The notes beneath the pieces are model-generated. The model was given only the letters and a program-made list of their open reading frames with translations, was not told the origin of the DNA and did not search any database. Below are positions 36,555 through 45,810 of a stretch of 51,408 nucleotides of DNA, piece by piece. This DNA is from Pallidibacillus pasinlerensis. Lineage in GTDB: Bacteria; Bacillota; Bacilli; Bacillales; Caldibacillaceae. The position numbers were made by a program, and so were the translations under genes. Every line of letters starts with the position of its first letter. Positions within the stretch are counted from its first letter, which is position 1. The stretch spans positions 1 to 51,408 of the forward strand of contig NZ_JAACYS010000014.1 in the NCBI RefSeq assembly GCF_009996845.1. Direction: 5' to 3'.

Positions 36555-36705
36555 TCCCTTCGCCTCCTTTGCCTACTTTTACGTGACGGAACATATATTT
36601 TCTCCCAATCTACAAACTTGTCCAAAATGGCTTCTGCTTCCATCATATGCAAGACCTAAATAATAAAGAACTTCTCACGCTTTTAAAGATTTTTTTGCAT
36701 AACAC

Positions 36706-36770
36706 TTGAAAGTCAAATTAGGTCAAATTATAATATAGGTGAAAGAAAGTCAAAGATAGTCAAGGTCAAA
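36706..36770 (+). promoter_or_regulatory. clpE promoter with five CtsR heptads
   Basis: TTGAAA (36706-36711) is 17 bp from TATAAT (36729-36734). A perfect CtsR box, AGTCAAATTAGGTCAAA (36711-36727), covers the space between. Downstream lie three more heptads: AGTCAAA (36748-36754), AGTCAAG (36758-36764) and GGTCAAA (36764-36770). Multiple CtsR sites are also known for B. subtilis clpE. Heat-shock control through CtsR is therefore well supported. Confidence 0.9.
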
Positions 36771-36798
36771 ACAAGATAAAAAGAGGAGGTTAGATTAA

Positions 36799-38940
36799 AT
36801 GCTTTGTCAAAAATGTCATAAAAACAATGCGAATATCCATCTAACATTAAATCTAAATGGTCAACAAGTTGAATATACTTTATGCAATGATTGCTATAAA
36901 CAAGAAAGAGCGAATTTTGATTCATCAGTTAAAAACATGTTTAATGAGCCTTTTAGTAATATGTTCGGTGGTTTTGCCGACGCCTTCGGTGGTCAAGAAA
37001 CAAATGGTCAAAAGGGAGTTAAAACAAAAACAATGCAACATTCTCGAGGTGGCGGAGGATTTCTTGATCAATTCGGTAAAAACTTAACGGACGAAGCACG
37101 AGAAGGTAAGTTAGATCCGGTTATCGGCCGTGACAAAGAAATCGAGCAAGTTATTGAAATTTTAAACCGGAGAAACAAAAATAACCCTGTTCTGATCGGA
37201 GAACCAGGTGTTGGTAAAACAGCTGTTGTGGAAGGACTAGCCCTAAGAATAGTAAATGGCGATGTTCCATTTAAATTACGTAACAAAGAAGTATACTTAT
37301 TAGACGTCTCTTCCCTTGTTGCAAATACGGGGATTCGAGGACAATTTGAAGCACGTATGCAACAACTAATTACGGAATTGCAAGAACGCAATGATATCAT
37401 CTTATTCATCGATGAGATTCATTTAATTGTCGGAGCAGGTTCTGCAGAAGGTTCGATGGATGCCGGAAATATTTTAAAACCAGCCCTTGCCCGTGGTGAA
37501 ATGCAGTTAATTGGGGCAACGACATTAAAAGAATATCGACAAATTGAAAAAGATGCCGCTTTAGAACGTCGTTTCCAACCGGTTCAAGTACACGAACCAA
37601 CAATTGAAAATACAATTCAAATTTTAAAAGGGTTACAAGGCCGATACGAAACTTATCATAATGTGAAATACACAGAAGATGCGATCAATGCTTGTGTCCA
37701 ATTATCAAGTCGCTATATTCAAGACCGCTTTTTACCAGATAAAGCAATTGACTTAATGGATATTGCCGGCTCTAAAGTGAATTTAACATCATCTACATTA
37801 ACACCAGAACAAATTGATGCACGTTTACAACAGATAAAGCTTGAAAAAGAACAAGCACTAAGCTCGGAAAATTATGAACTTGCAGCTAAACTACGGGATG
37901 AAGAAAAAGAGTTAGAACATCAACGTGTAAATGCAAAAGAAGCTGGTGAACCAATTGTTGATATTTCCATCATCCAACAAATTATTGCTGAAAAAACAGG
38001 CATTCCACTCGGAAAACTGCAAGAAGATGAACAAGAAAAACTGAAAAATCTAGAACAACAACTTGCTGCAAAAGTAATTGGACAAAAGGAAGCAGTTGAA
38101 AAAGTGGCAAAAGCAATCCGTAGAAGTCGTGCTGGCTTGAAAGCGAAAAACAGACCAATTGGCTCCTTCCTCTTTGTCGGACCAACGGGTGTTGGTAAAA
38201 CAGAATTAGCAAAAACGTTAGCGGAAGAATTATTCGGTACGAAAGATGCGATGATTCGTCTTGATATGAGTGAATATATGGAAAAACATAGTGTGTCAAA
38301 ATTAATCGGTTCACCTCCAGGCTATGTTGGTCATGAAGAAGCAGGACAATTGACTGAAAAAGTCCGTCGTAATCCTTATAGCTTAGTATTACTAGACGAA
38401 GTTGAAAAAGCCCATCCAGATGTCATGCACATGTTTTTACAAATTTTAGAAGACGGTAGATTAACCGATAGCCAAGGTAGGACTGTAAGTTTTAAAGACA
38501 CAGTCATCATTATGACAAGTAATGCCGGTCAAATGATAAAAAGCGTGCAAGTAGGTTTCGGTGGTTCTGATTCAGATGATAAAGGGGAAGTTATTGAAAA
38601 ATTACGCGATTACTTTAAACCAGAATTCCTAAACCGCTTCGATGCGATTGTTGAATTTAAGCCACTAGAAAAAGAGCATCTATTACAAATTGTCGATTTA
38701 ATGCTTGAAGAAGTAAGTGAGCAACTTCAAGAAGAAGAAAAGCAACTTACGATTACGGATGAAGTAAAAGAAAAACTTGTCGAATTAGGTTATAACCCAC
38801 AATTTGGCGCAAGACCATTACGTCGTACTATTCAAGAATATTTAGAAGATAAAATTGCCGATTACATTATTGACGAACCAAATGTCACACAATTAAAAGC
38901 AGATGTAGTTGATTCAGAAATAGTCGTATCTGGAAACTAA
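36799..38940 (+). CDS. clpE: ClpE, AAA+ unfoldase of the Clp protease
   Basis: A 713-aa Hsp100 ATPase that unfolds substrates for ClpP. An N-terminal zinc finger (C3, C6, C29, C32), a short linker, then two AAA+ modules: Walker A GEPGVGKT near residue 134 and GPTGVGKTE near 460. A UVR-like coiled segment lies between (about 345-385, [19 protein letters not shown]). It lacks the double Clp_N repeat of ClpC, as is normal for ClpE. ATG 36799 follows AGAGGAGG. A terminator lies at 38955-39005. Confidence 0.96.
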   Translation: MLCQKCHKNNANIHLTLNLNGQQVEYTLCNDCYKQERANFDSSVKNMFNEPFSNMFGGFADAFGGQETNGQKGVKTKTMQHSRGGGGFLDQFGKNLTDEAREGKLDPVIGRDKEIEQVIEILNRRNKNNPVLIGEPGVGKTAVVEGLALRIVNGDVPFKLRNKEVYLLDVSSLVANTGIRGQFEARMQQLITELQERNDIILFIDEIHLIVGAGSAEGSMDAGNILKPALARGEMQLIGATTLKEYRQIEKDAALERRFQPVQVHEPTIENTIQILKGLQGRYETYHNVKYTEDAINACVQLSSRYIQDRFLPDKAIDLMDIAGSKVNLTSSTLTPEQIDARLQQIKLEKEQALSSENYELAAKLRDEEKELEHQRVNAKEAGEPIVDISIIQQIIAEKTGIPLGKLQEDEQEKLKNLEQQLAAKVIGQKEAVEKVAKAIRRSRAGLKAKNRPIGSFLFVGPTGVGKTELAKTLAEELFGTKDAMIRLDMSEYMEKHSVSKLIGSPPGYVGHEEAGQLTEKVRRNPYSLVLLDEVEKAHPDVMHMFLQILEDGRLTDSQGRTVSFKDTVIIMTSNAGQMIKSVQVGFGGSDSDDKGEVIEKLRDYFKPEFLNRFDAIVEFKPLEKEHLLQIVDLMLEEVSEQLQEEEKQLTITDEVKEKLVELGYNPQFGARPLRRTIQEYLEDKIADYIIDEPNVTQLKADVVDSEIVVSGN

Positions 38941-38954
38941 GACTTGAAAAAATA

Positions 38955-39005
38955 AGGGACTGATAGATTGAGCTTTTGCTAAAATGACGCTCTCTACCAG
39001 TCCCT
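38955..39005 (+). terminator. Terminator after clpE
   Basis: AGGGACTG (38955-38962) pairs with CAGTCCCT (38998-39005) around a structured loop; T residues follow. Confidence 0.65.
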
Positions 39006-39021
39006 ACTTTAAAAACAAAAA

Positions 39022-39091
39022 GATTTTCCAATTCTTTCATTTTTTCACACCTGCAAATTTCCTTCTTCATGTAAAAAAGAATTGGAAAATC
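39022..39091 (-). terminator. Long-loop hairpin after the spo0E-like gene
   Basis: GATTTTCCAATTCTTT (39022-39037) and AAAGAATTGGAAAATC (39076-39091) are a perfect 16-bp inverted repeat with a 38-nt loop. On the minus strand the stem is followed by TTTTTGTTTTT, so it probably ends the spo0E-like/kinase transcript. Confidence 0.55.
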
Positions 39092-39174
39092 CTCTACTAA
39101 ATTCCTATCAAATTTTTCAAGTAGCCGTCGTTCTAAAAACCGTTAAAAAATATATATTAAAACTAACCGATTAA

Positions 39175-39194
39175 TTAAATTAAATTAAATTAAA
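39175..39194. repeat. TTAAA microsatellite over a stop codon
   Basis: Four perfect copies of TTAAA cover the stop codon (39185-39187) of the spo0E-like gene. Confidence 0.8.
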
Positions 39195-39400
39195 ACCGAA
39201 TTTCTTTCAATTTGAGGATAGTCGTTCATTCTAGGTTTACGAAAAAAACGCATGTATTTGTTTAACAGCCTGTCCAACTCCTGACTAGATTTTAAAGTTT
39301 CTTCATCTGTAAACCCATATTTTTCGGCAGCGGCGATCATTTTCTCTCTCTTTTCCTTAATCTGTTCCTCAAGATCTTGTTTGTTTTTTTGTGTATTCAC
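39185..39400 (-). CDS. Spo0E-like aspartyl-phosphate phosphatase
   Basis: A 71-aa helical-hairpin protein of the Spo0E/YnzD family, which dephosphorylates Spo0A-P and delays sporulation. The family signature SQELDRLLNKYMRFF is clear, preceded by EKREKMIAAAEKYGFTDEET. I start at GTG 39400, which has GGAGG seven bases upstream; the open frame to 39505 encodes an unrelated hydrophobic stretch. It lies 131 bp after the sporulation-type kinase, hinting at opposed control of the same phosphorelay. Its stop codon falls in a TTAAA microsatellite. Confidence 0.88.
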   Translation of the reverse strand: MNTQKNKQDLEEQIKEKREKMIAAAEKYGFTDEETLKSSQELDRLLNKYMRFFRKPRMNDYPQIERNSVLI

Positions 39401-39531
39401 TTTTAATCCTCCTACTTCTACCTCAATAGAACTCTTTACACATTTAATCAAATTTAAAATCGAAAGTAAATAGAATCGGCAAAAGTAGACAAAGTTCGCT
39501 AACAAAAAACTTTCGACAAAAAAAACGGTTA

Positions 39532-41412
39532 TTAGTCAGCATTTTTCTTCTTTTTTTTCAATGGGAGAAAGATTGAAAAGGTTGTCCCTTTATTCATTTC
39601 ACTTGCTACTTCAATCTTCCCGTCATGTTCTTTTATAATTTTGTAACTAATCATTAAACCGAGCCCTGTTCCCTTTTCCTTCGTTGTATAAAATGGTTCA
39701 CCAATACATTTTAGTTTTTCTTCTGAAATCCCTTTTCCGCGATCTTCAATTACGATTTTTACCCACCGATTATTCGGTCTTGAAATGGAGACCGAAACAA
39801 TTTTTTCAGCAGTATTATTTTCTACCGTTGCCTCAATTGCGTTTTTAATAATATTGATGAACACTTGTTTAATATGATTCGGTTCACAATACGTATTCAG
39901 TTCATCCTTCTCATAAAAGGTACGGAATTCTACATTATCCATTAATGCTTGCGGTGACAATAACTCCAAAGTCTCTTGCATAATTTTAATGACGTTGAAA
40001 ACTTTATAGTTTACAACTTGCGGTTTTGCTAAAACAAGAAACTCATGGACAATCGACTCAATCCGTTCAAGCTCCGACATAATAATATTAAAATACGTAT
40101 CATACCCATCGATATTCCCTTTCAATAGTTGAATAAAGCCTTTTAATGATGTTAACGGATTACGAATCTCATGGGCAATTCCTGCTGCAAGTTCACCGAC
40201 AACATTAAGAGTATCGGACTTTCTTAATTGTTCTTCCATTTGAATACGCTGAGTTATATCATTAAAAACGGTCAAATGGAATCCTGGTAATATGTCACGT
40301 TTTGAATACATTTCAATCGCTTTCCGCTCACCATTACCTAATTCAACTTCAAAATGTTTTTCCTTTTGATGGGCAATTAACTTAATTGCTTGTAACAACG
40401 TTATATTATTGTGTTCACTTAACTTAATTCTTTCAATTTCCTTTTGAAGGTCCCTTTTATTTTGAATATGGAAAATATTTTTTGCGGTTTTATTTATTTT
40501 ATGGATTATTATTGGTGAATTTTCTTCAACACCATCTTTCCATATCATCATGCCATTTAAAGCGTTGTCAAATATTTTCCGAAACTTATTTTCACTTTCA
40601 ACTACTTTTCTTTCCATTTCAAGCTTTTCAGTAATATCGCGAATAATGGCCATGTATAATCCAGCAAATACATTCGAACTTACAGATACTTCAAAGTGTT
40701 TAATATCCTCTTCTTCTACACAAATCTTTATTTCTCCAAAAAATGAACCTTCTTCCTGAAGCTTTTCAAACCATCTTTTATACGACTTCTTACCTGTTTC
40801 GATAAAATAATCTTGAATATCTTTACCGAGTAATTTTTCCTTATCTCGACCAACAACTCGGCAGAAGGCTGGATTCACATGAATAATTTCCCCTTCGTTA
40901 TTAAACATAACGAGACCATCAATGACTTGGGAAAAAATATTACTAAACATTTGTAAATACATCGATTTTTCCCATTCAAGCTTCCTTTGCGGAGTATCGA
41001 TTTCAGTTAATATGTAAAGATCTGCATCATCTTTAATGTTGGCAAAAGCATGAAATACGACCGTTTTAATCGTTCCGTCTTGCAACTCGATAATAAATTC
41101 ATCACGTAATGTACCTTTTTTGCGAAGGATTTGATCTTGGATATCAATCATTTCTTTTGGAGCTAAATATAAAAACTCATGTAACGTTTTCCCTAACAAT
41201 TGTCTGCGGGACATTTGGAAAAATTGACATGCTGCTGGATTGGCGTCAATTAATCTTTTCTTTTTATCTAGTAAAATCATCGGTCTTTCCACTTTTTCAT
41301 ACACATTTTGTATCGTTTCCAACGATTCTTCTAAAATTTTCTTCTCTCCTTCTAACGCCGCAATACGATCTTTTAAATCAAAATAATAGGATTTTTGATT
41401 CCATTCATTCAC
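39532..41412 (-). CDS. kinE: PAS-domain sporulation-type histidine kinase (KinE/KinA-like)
   Basis: A 626-aa soluble sensor kinase with no membrane segment. Three PAS domains in series (about 40-140, 150-265 and 275-395) precede a HisKA domain with the phospho-His in AGIAHEIRNPLTSLKGF (near residue 420) and an ATPase domain (NAIEAT, DRGKGIS, GTGLGL). This is the layout of orphan phosphorelay kinases such as KinA and KinE. The KinE name is suggested by neighbours ykrP and ktrD, which lie near kinE in B. subtilis; KinA is an alternative. ATG 41412 follows GGAGGGAAG. The input signal is unknown. Confidence 0.8.
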   Translation of the reverse strand: MNEWNQKSYYFDLKDRIAALEGEKKILEESLETIQNVYEKVERPMILLDKKKRLIDANPAACQFFQMSRRQLLGKTLHEFLYLAPKEMIDIQDQILRKKGTLRDEFIIELQDGTIKTVVFHAFANIKDDADLYILTEIDTPQRKLEWEKSMYLQMFSNIFSQVIDGLVMFNNEGEIIHVNPAFCRVVGRDKEKLLGKDIQDYFIETGKKSYKRWFEKLQEEGSFFGEIKICVEEEDIKHFEVSVSSNVFAGLYMAIIRDITEKLEMERKVVESENKFRKIFDNALNGMMIWKDGVEENSPIIIHKINKTAKNIFHIQNKRDLQKEIERIKLSEHNNITLLQAIKLIAHQKEKHFEVELGNGERKAIEMYSKRDILPGFHLTVFNDITQRIQMEEQLRKSDTLNVVGELAAGIAHEIRNPLTSLKGFIQLLKGNIDGYDTYFNIIMSELERIESIVHEFLVLAKPQVVNYKVFNVIKIMQETLELLSPQALMDNVEFRTFYEKDELNTYCEPNHIKQVFINIIKNAIEATVENNTAEKIVSVSISRPNNRWVKIVIEDRGKGISEEKLKCIGEPFYTTKEKGTGLGLMISYKIIKEHDGKIEVASEMNKGTTFSIFLPLKKKKKNAD

Positions 41413-41613
41413 AAATCTTCCCTCCTATTTAGGAAATACGCTACAAATAGACAATTTTCCTCTATTAAAATGCATAATATTCTCAATCTTTATTTTACCA
41501 AATTCTATTAATATTTAAATTAATCTATTTTCCTGTTTTTTTACAACCAACCTTAAGTTAACTTTAAAATTACTTTGTTAACTTTTCGCCATAATTCATT
41601 TATTTCTCAATAA

Positions 41614-41637
41614 TGACGGTTGTCTTGACAGCTGTCA
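41614..41637. promoter_or_regulatory. TGACAGCTGTCA palindrome in the kinE-ykrP gap
   Basis: A perfect 12-bp palindrome (41626-41637) directly follows a near-copy, TGACGGTTGTCT (41614-41625), as a 12-bp direct repeat. TTGACA inside it could be a -35 element for the rightward gene. It lies in the 347-bp divergent gap, which otherwise shows only AT-rich sequence and no gene. The binding protein is unknown. Confidence 0.45.
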
Positions 41638-41759
41638 TCTTAGTAAGGTGAATATCATACTCTTTTAAATTTGTAAAAAAAGTAATATAATATTAATTTG
41701 CTTACTGGTGCTTTGTCCCTTACACTTTATACTACAATATTTGAATTGGAGGACTTTCA

Positions 41760-42784
41760 ATGACACAACAACGAGATTGCTATTTTGATAACGGAAAGTT
41801 CTTTCTAATCTTCTTTGTCGTGTTCGGACATTTTATCCGACAATTTATTTCGGAAAACGAACTAATCCTTGCAATCTATAAAACAATTTACGCTTTCCAT
41901 ATGCCAGCCTTCATACTCATTTCTGGTCATTTTGCGAAAGGTTATTTTGAAAAAGGCTATATTTTAAATTTAGTAAAAAAATTACTCGTCCCGTATATCA
42001 TTTTCCAGTTTATTTATACGGTGTATTATTACTATTTATTTGATTACAGCACATTTACCTTTGATATTATCAATCCACAATGGTCACTCTGGTTTTTAAT
42101 TAGTTTATTTGTTGGCATATGCTACTTCCATTATTTAAAAACCGGAAACCGTGGTTGGCAATCCTTTTTACGATTACGATAGGTATATTGGTTGGATATT
42201 TCGACTTTATTGACGGAACCTTAAGTTTATCTCGAACAATTGTATTTTTCCCATTCTTTTTGATCGGATACTTTTTACAACGGGAACATTTCTTTCAATT
42301 AAAAAGAAAGAGCATAATGATATCTTCAAGTTTCGTGTTACTAGTTACGTTTATCCTATTTTTTAAATTTCCAACATGGGATTATGAATGGTTATTTGGT
42401 TCAAAACCATATAGCGAATTAGATACGGCGATGGCCTTAGCTTGGTTGAAACGACTTTATATTTATGGAATTAGTCTACTTACTGTCTTTAGTTTTTGGG
42501 CGCTTGTTCCGACAAAAAATCATCTTTATACAAATATTGGTCGCTATACCCTTTATATATATTTATTACATGGGTTTATCATTCAATTTGTCCGGCAATT
42601 GGATATACCTAAATGGTTTGTGGACAACCATCAATCGATTATCCTGTTTTTAATTATATCGCTATTACTAACGTATATATTATCTAGTAAAATTGTCCGC
42701 ACGTTGATGCAACCTATTATCGAATTAAAAGCAGTCAACTGGCGAATCGTTTTAAAGTCATTTAATCGTAGAATGTTTTCATAA
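41760..42784 (+). pseudogene. ykrP: YkrP-like membrane acyltransferase, frameshifted
   Basis: An acyltransferase-3 family (OafA/fucose 4-O-acetylase-like) membrane protein in two frames: 41760-42182 with FVVFGHFIRQF and HMPAFILISGHFAKGY (catalytic-type His), and 42119-42784 with LIGYFLQREHFF and YIYLLHGFIIQ. The first frame goes off at SLFVG, while the second reads in as WHMLLPLF. One extra base at about 42111-42114 (GTTTGG instead of GTTGG) would join them into a protein of about 341 aa. It may be a true pseudogene or a sequencing error. ATG 41760 follows GGAGG. Position next to kinE and ktrD matches ykrP. Confidence 0.8.
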
Positions 42785-42788
42785 GAAA

Positions 42789-42826
42789 AAAGGTCTGATC
42801 ACTCAACATATGAGGATCAGACCTTT
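42789..42826. terminator. Bidirectional terminator, ykrP/ktrD
   Basis: AAAGGTCTGATC (42789-42800) pairs perfectly with GATCAGACCTTT (42815-42826) between convergent genes. Confidence 0.9.
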
Positions 42827-42832
42827 CTATTT

Positions 42833-44182
42833 CTAGCCGATTGTTACTCTTTCTTTCGGGTAATGATAGTGTTCTTTTTTCTCTTTTCCACCGAGCATGA
42901 ACATGAAGGAGATCATCCCGACACGTCCAATAAACATTAGTAATATAATCAGGATTTTTCCAAAAATAGACAAATCTTCGGTAATACCTAAAGACATACC
43001 ACAAGTTCCAAAGGCGGAACAAACTTCAAAAATAATCGCAATTAATGAAAAGTCCTCAGTAAAAGATAATAGTACAACGGATGTAACAACGAGTAACACT
43101 GCAAAAGCCGTTACGCCAAAGGATTTCAATAAATCTTCATTGTGGATTTCTCTTTTAAACACTTTAACAACACGATGCCCTTTTGCAAAATGTATAAAAA
43201 ATAACAGGTTTAACGCAAACGTTGTCGTCCGAATTCCCCCACCAACGGAACTAGGAGATGCACCAATAAACATTAAAATTGAAAATAATAATAACGTTGC
43301 CGTTGATAATTCAGATAGATCCAGGGTTACTAAACCTGCACTTCGAGTTGAAACAGATTGGAATAATGAATAAAATAGTCCTTCAAGCCATGATTTACCT
43401 ACTAAAAACCCACCGAATTCAAAGACGAAAAATACAATTGTCCCAAAAATTACTAAGGAAAAATAAGTAACCGTTGTAATTTTCGCAGTTAAACTAAAAT
43501 GAAATATTGCCTTTTTTCTTTGAAAGTAATTTTTCACTTCTATTAAAACCGGAAATCCGATGGCACCTAAAATTATTAATATCATATGTACAAATTGTAC
43601 AAAATAATCATGAGCATACGGTTGTGCCGATGTACCTGTAATATCGAAACCAGCATTCGTTGTCGCACTGACCGATGAGAAAAGCCCATGATAAAAGGCC
43701 TCTTGCCAATTTGGAAAATATCGTAAATAACACAACCCTAAAATTATCGTCCCAATAATTTCAATCAGGAAAAAAATCACTAATATGTTTTTTACTAAAT
43801 TAACAACACCAGCAAACTTCATTTGGTTTTGATCTGTCATAATAAGTTGGCGTTCTTTTAGACCGATTTTTTTCCGAAATAATAACCAAAAAAATGTACC
43901 TAAAGCCATAATTCCAATACCACCGATTTGTAAAACGAAGATGAGAATAAAAATCCCGGTTGTGGTAAAAGTATCGGCAATACTTACGGTGGATAAACCG
44001 GTCACACTAACCGCACTAACGGCTGTAAAAACCGCATCAATAAATGACCACGGAGCACCTTCATGTCTTGCAACAGGTAAACTTAATAATATTGTTGCAA
44101 AACTTACGGCTAGTAAATAATACCAAACGATAATTCTTGCGGGGCTTAAATTGTAAAAGTATTTTTTCGTTTTTTCCCACAT
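42833..44182 (-). CDS. ktrD: KtrD, membrane subunit of a K+ uptake system
   Basis: A 449-aa channel-like subunit of the Trk/Ktr/HKT superfamily with four M1-P-M2 repeats. P-loops with selectivity-filter glycines are visible: AVSVTGLSTV, ATTNAGFDITG, STRSAGLVTLD and GTCGMSLGIT. It forms a homodimer that sits on a KtrC RCK ring and imports K+ with Na+ dependence. A KtrC gene is at 21543-22214. No riboswitch is apparent upstream. ATG 44182 is followed by the amphipathic N-terminus MWEKTKKYFYNLSPARII. Confidence 0.92.
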   Translation of the reverse strand: MWEKTKKYFYNLSPARIIVWYYLLAVSFATILLSLPVARHEGAPWSFIDAVFTAVSAVSVTGLSTVSIADTFTTTGIFILIFVLQIGGIGIMALGTFFWLLFRKKIGLKERQLIMTDQNQMKFAGVVNLVKNILVIFFLIEIIGTIILGLCYLRYFPNWQEAFYHGLFSSVSATTNAGFDITGTSAQPYAHDYFVQFVHMILIILGAIGFPVLIEVKNYFQRKKAIFHFSLTAKITTVTYFSLVIFGTIVFFVFEFGGFLVGKSWLEGLFYSLFQSVSTRSAGLVTLDLSELSTATLLLFSILMFIGASPSSVGGGIRTTTFALNLLFFIHFAKGHRVVKVFKREIHNEDLLKSFGVTAFAVLLVVTSVVLLSFTEDFSLIAIIFEVCSAFGTCGMSLGITEDLSIFGKILIILLMFIGRVGMISFMFMLGGKEKKEHYHYPKERVTIG

Positions 44183-44351
44183 GTAGTTTGTTCCTCTCTA
44201 ACTCAATACTTACATATTTTTACATGTTCGTCCAACTTATCTTAATACAAAGTCGCATAAGTTCGCAATGTAATAAAGTTAAAACTTCCCACTTATGATT
44301 TCCTTCGATTTTTTCCATAATAAAAATAACCTAGGAAAAGGTGGTGAGAAC

Positions 44352-44555
44352 ATGGCACGTTCTTCAAATAAATTATTAGTACCTGGTGTACAACAGTTTT
44401 TAGATCAAGTAAAATATGAAATTGCCGAAGAATTTGGTGTAACTTTGAGTGGGAATACTGCATCACGGGCCAATGGTTCAGTTGGCGGTGAAATTACGAA
44501 ACGTTTAGTAAGACAAGCTCAAGCACAATTTGCGAATCAAAATCATAATCATTAA
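44352..44555 (+). CDS. Alpha/beta-type small acid-soluble spore protein
   Basis: A 67-aa SASP that coats spore DNA and protects it from UV and heat. It contains the family blocks [18 protein letters not shown](E)EFG and [15 protein letters not shown], including the EFG site cut by germination protease GPR. ATG 44352 follows AAGGTGGTGAGAAC. The position beside ktrD suggests the sspD type, but paralogues are hard to tell apart. Expression in the forespore through sigma-G is expected from the family. Confidence 0.95.
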   Translation: MARSSNKLLVPGVQQFLDQVKYEIAEEFGVTLSGNTASRANGSVGGEITKRLVRQAQAQFANQNHNH

Positions 44556-44580
44556 ATTAAATATATCTGGACAAATGGAA

Positions 44581-44609
44581 GAGGCAAGTCAATCGACTCG
44601 CCTCTTTTT
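44581..44609 (+). terminator. Terminator after the SASP gene
   Basis: GAGGCAAGTC pairs with GACTCGCCTC (mismatch or bulge at one pair), then TTTTTA. It may also serve the convergent ykoY. Confidence 0.8.
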
Positions 44610-44610
44610 A

Positions 44611-45402
44611 TTATGCCCCAAATTGTTCTGTTTGAGTTTCTTCCTCTACTTTACCGTGTTTTTTCGCTACGAAAACTGAAACAACCACAATTAAAAGAAG
44701 TACGCCCCAGAAAATCAGTTTCCATATTGTTGAATGTGGGAAATCAACTGGTAATAAGCCGACACCTGCATGGGATAACGTACTTACAACAAGTTTAACA
44801 CCAACCCAACCTACGATTAAAAAGGCACCATGTTCTAATACCGGGTATTGAGCTAAAAGTTTCACGAACCAAGTGGCTGTAAAACGAATAATAATTAAAC
44901 CGATTAATCCACCGATAAACATTACAGAAAATTGGGCTGCGTTAATGCCACCGATCATCATTTCTCCAATCGGCGGTAATGTTATCGCTAACGCTACCGC
45001 AGCAAGCATTGAATCAATCGCAAAAGCAATATCAGCAATCTCAATTTTCAACACTGTCATCCAGAACCCACTTTGTTTCTTTGGCTTCTCTTGACTTTCG
45101 CTGTTTTCTGCTGATGCTTTCCGAAGTTTAACGAAATGATTAATCATAATATATAGTAAATATATCGCCCCGATTGCTTGAACTTGCCATACATTTGCTA
45201 AAAGCGAAATTAAAAATAAAGTAGCAAATCGGAAAACAAACGCCCCGACTAAACCGTAGAATAATGCACGTTTTTGTTGCTCCTCAGGTAAATGTTTTGC
45301 CATAACGGCAATTACAACCGCATTATCTGCAGCTAAAATTCCTTCTAAACCTATTAATACGAGTAAAACCCAACCGTATTCTAATAAAATCGATAAATCC
45401 AT
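44611..45402 (-). CDS. ykoY: YkoY, TerC-family membrane protein (Mn2+ export)
   Basis: A 263-aa TerC-family protein with about seven or eight membrane helices. Conserved acidic motifs LEGILAADNAVV and IEIADIAFAIDSM lie in helices and are thought to bind metal. B. subtilis homologues export Mn2+ and help metalate secreted proteins. It is preceded by a yybP-ykoY riboswitch, the strongest support for the Mn role. ATG 45402 follows TAGGAGG. Confidence 0.92.
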   Translation of the reverse strand: MDLSILLEYGWVLLVLIGLEGILAADNAVVIAVMAKHLPEEQQKRALFYGLVGAFVFRFATLFLISLLANVWQVQAIGAIYLLYIMINHFVKLRKASAENSESQEKPKKQSGFWMTVLKIEIADIAFAIDSMLAAVALAITLPPIGEMMIGGINAAQFSVMFIGGLIGLIIIRFTATWFVKLLAQYPVLEHGAFLIVGWVGVKLVVSTLSHAGVGLLPVDFPHSTIWKLIFWGVLLLIVVVSVFVAKKHGKVEEETQTEQFGA

Positions 45403-45455
45403 AAATGTCCTCCTAAAGTTTGTTTATTCATAATGTTCTGCAATTAATTTCGAGC

Positions 45456-45606
45456 AATAAAATAGACCTTTGCTAACAGTGACGTTAAGCAAAGGTCTTG
45501 CATAGCACATAAACATGCCAACAAAGCCGGAAAGACAAAAGCCTTACGAAATGACGACTTTGTTTAAAAAAGAGAAGTCCTCTTCTTCATGCTACTCCCC
45601 TTTACA
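45456..45606 (-). promoter_or_regulatory. yybP-ykoY manganese riboswitch
   Basis: On the minus strand the leader begins with AAAGGGGAGTAGC (about 45591-45604), the hallmark 5' strand of this aptamer, and ends with AGACCTTTGC near 45488-45498. The 3' aptamer strand overlaps a strong terminator: AGACCTTTGC with GCAAAGGTCT (45464-45498) followed by TATTTTATT. P1 formation with Mn2+ would compete with the terminator, so metal turns ykoY on. The identity is from conserved motifs; the fold was not computed. Confidence 0.9.
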
Positions 45607-45660
45607 GGAAAATAGATCTATTTAATTGTGAATTAATGTGCAGATTTGATTTATGTTATT

Positions 45661-45689
45661 ATTATACATACTTTTTAGGATTGTGGCAA
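45661..45689 (-). promoter_or_regulatory. Promoter of the ykoY riboswitch transcript
   Basis: TTGCCA (45684-45689) is 17 bp from TATAAT (45661-45666) on the minus strand, giving a start near 45654, about 50 nt upstream of the aptamer. Confidence 0.7.
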
Positions 45690-45810
45690 TATTTTTTTTG
45701 AATGGGGGGGTGGGATTTGGATGAGGTGGCGTGAATCCGGATTATTTTGGATTGGTGATAACAGTTTTTTATGTTTGTGAGGGAGTTTTCTGTTTTCAAA
45801 TATTTGATGT

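Noticed and set aside
38885-39070. 61-aa minus-strand ORF after clpE
   Set aside because: It overlaps the clpE end and two terminator hairpins and has no ribosome binding site; it is an accidental open frame.
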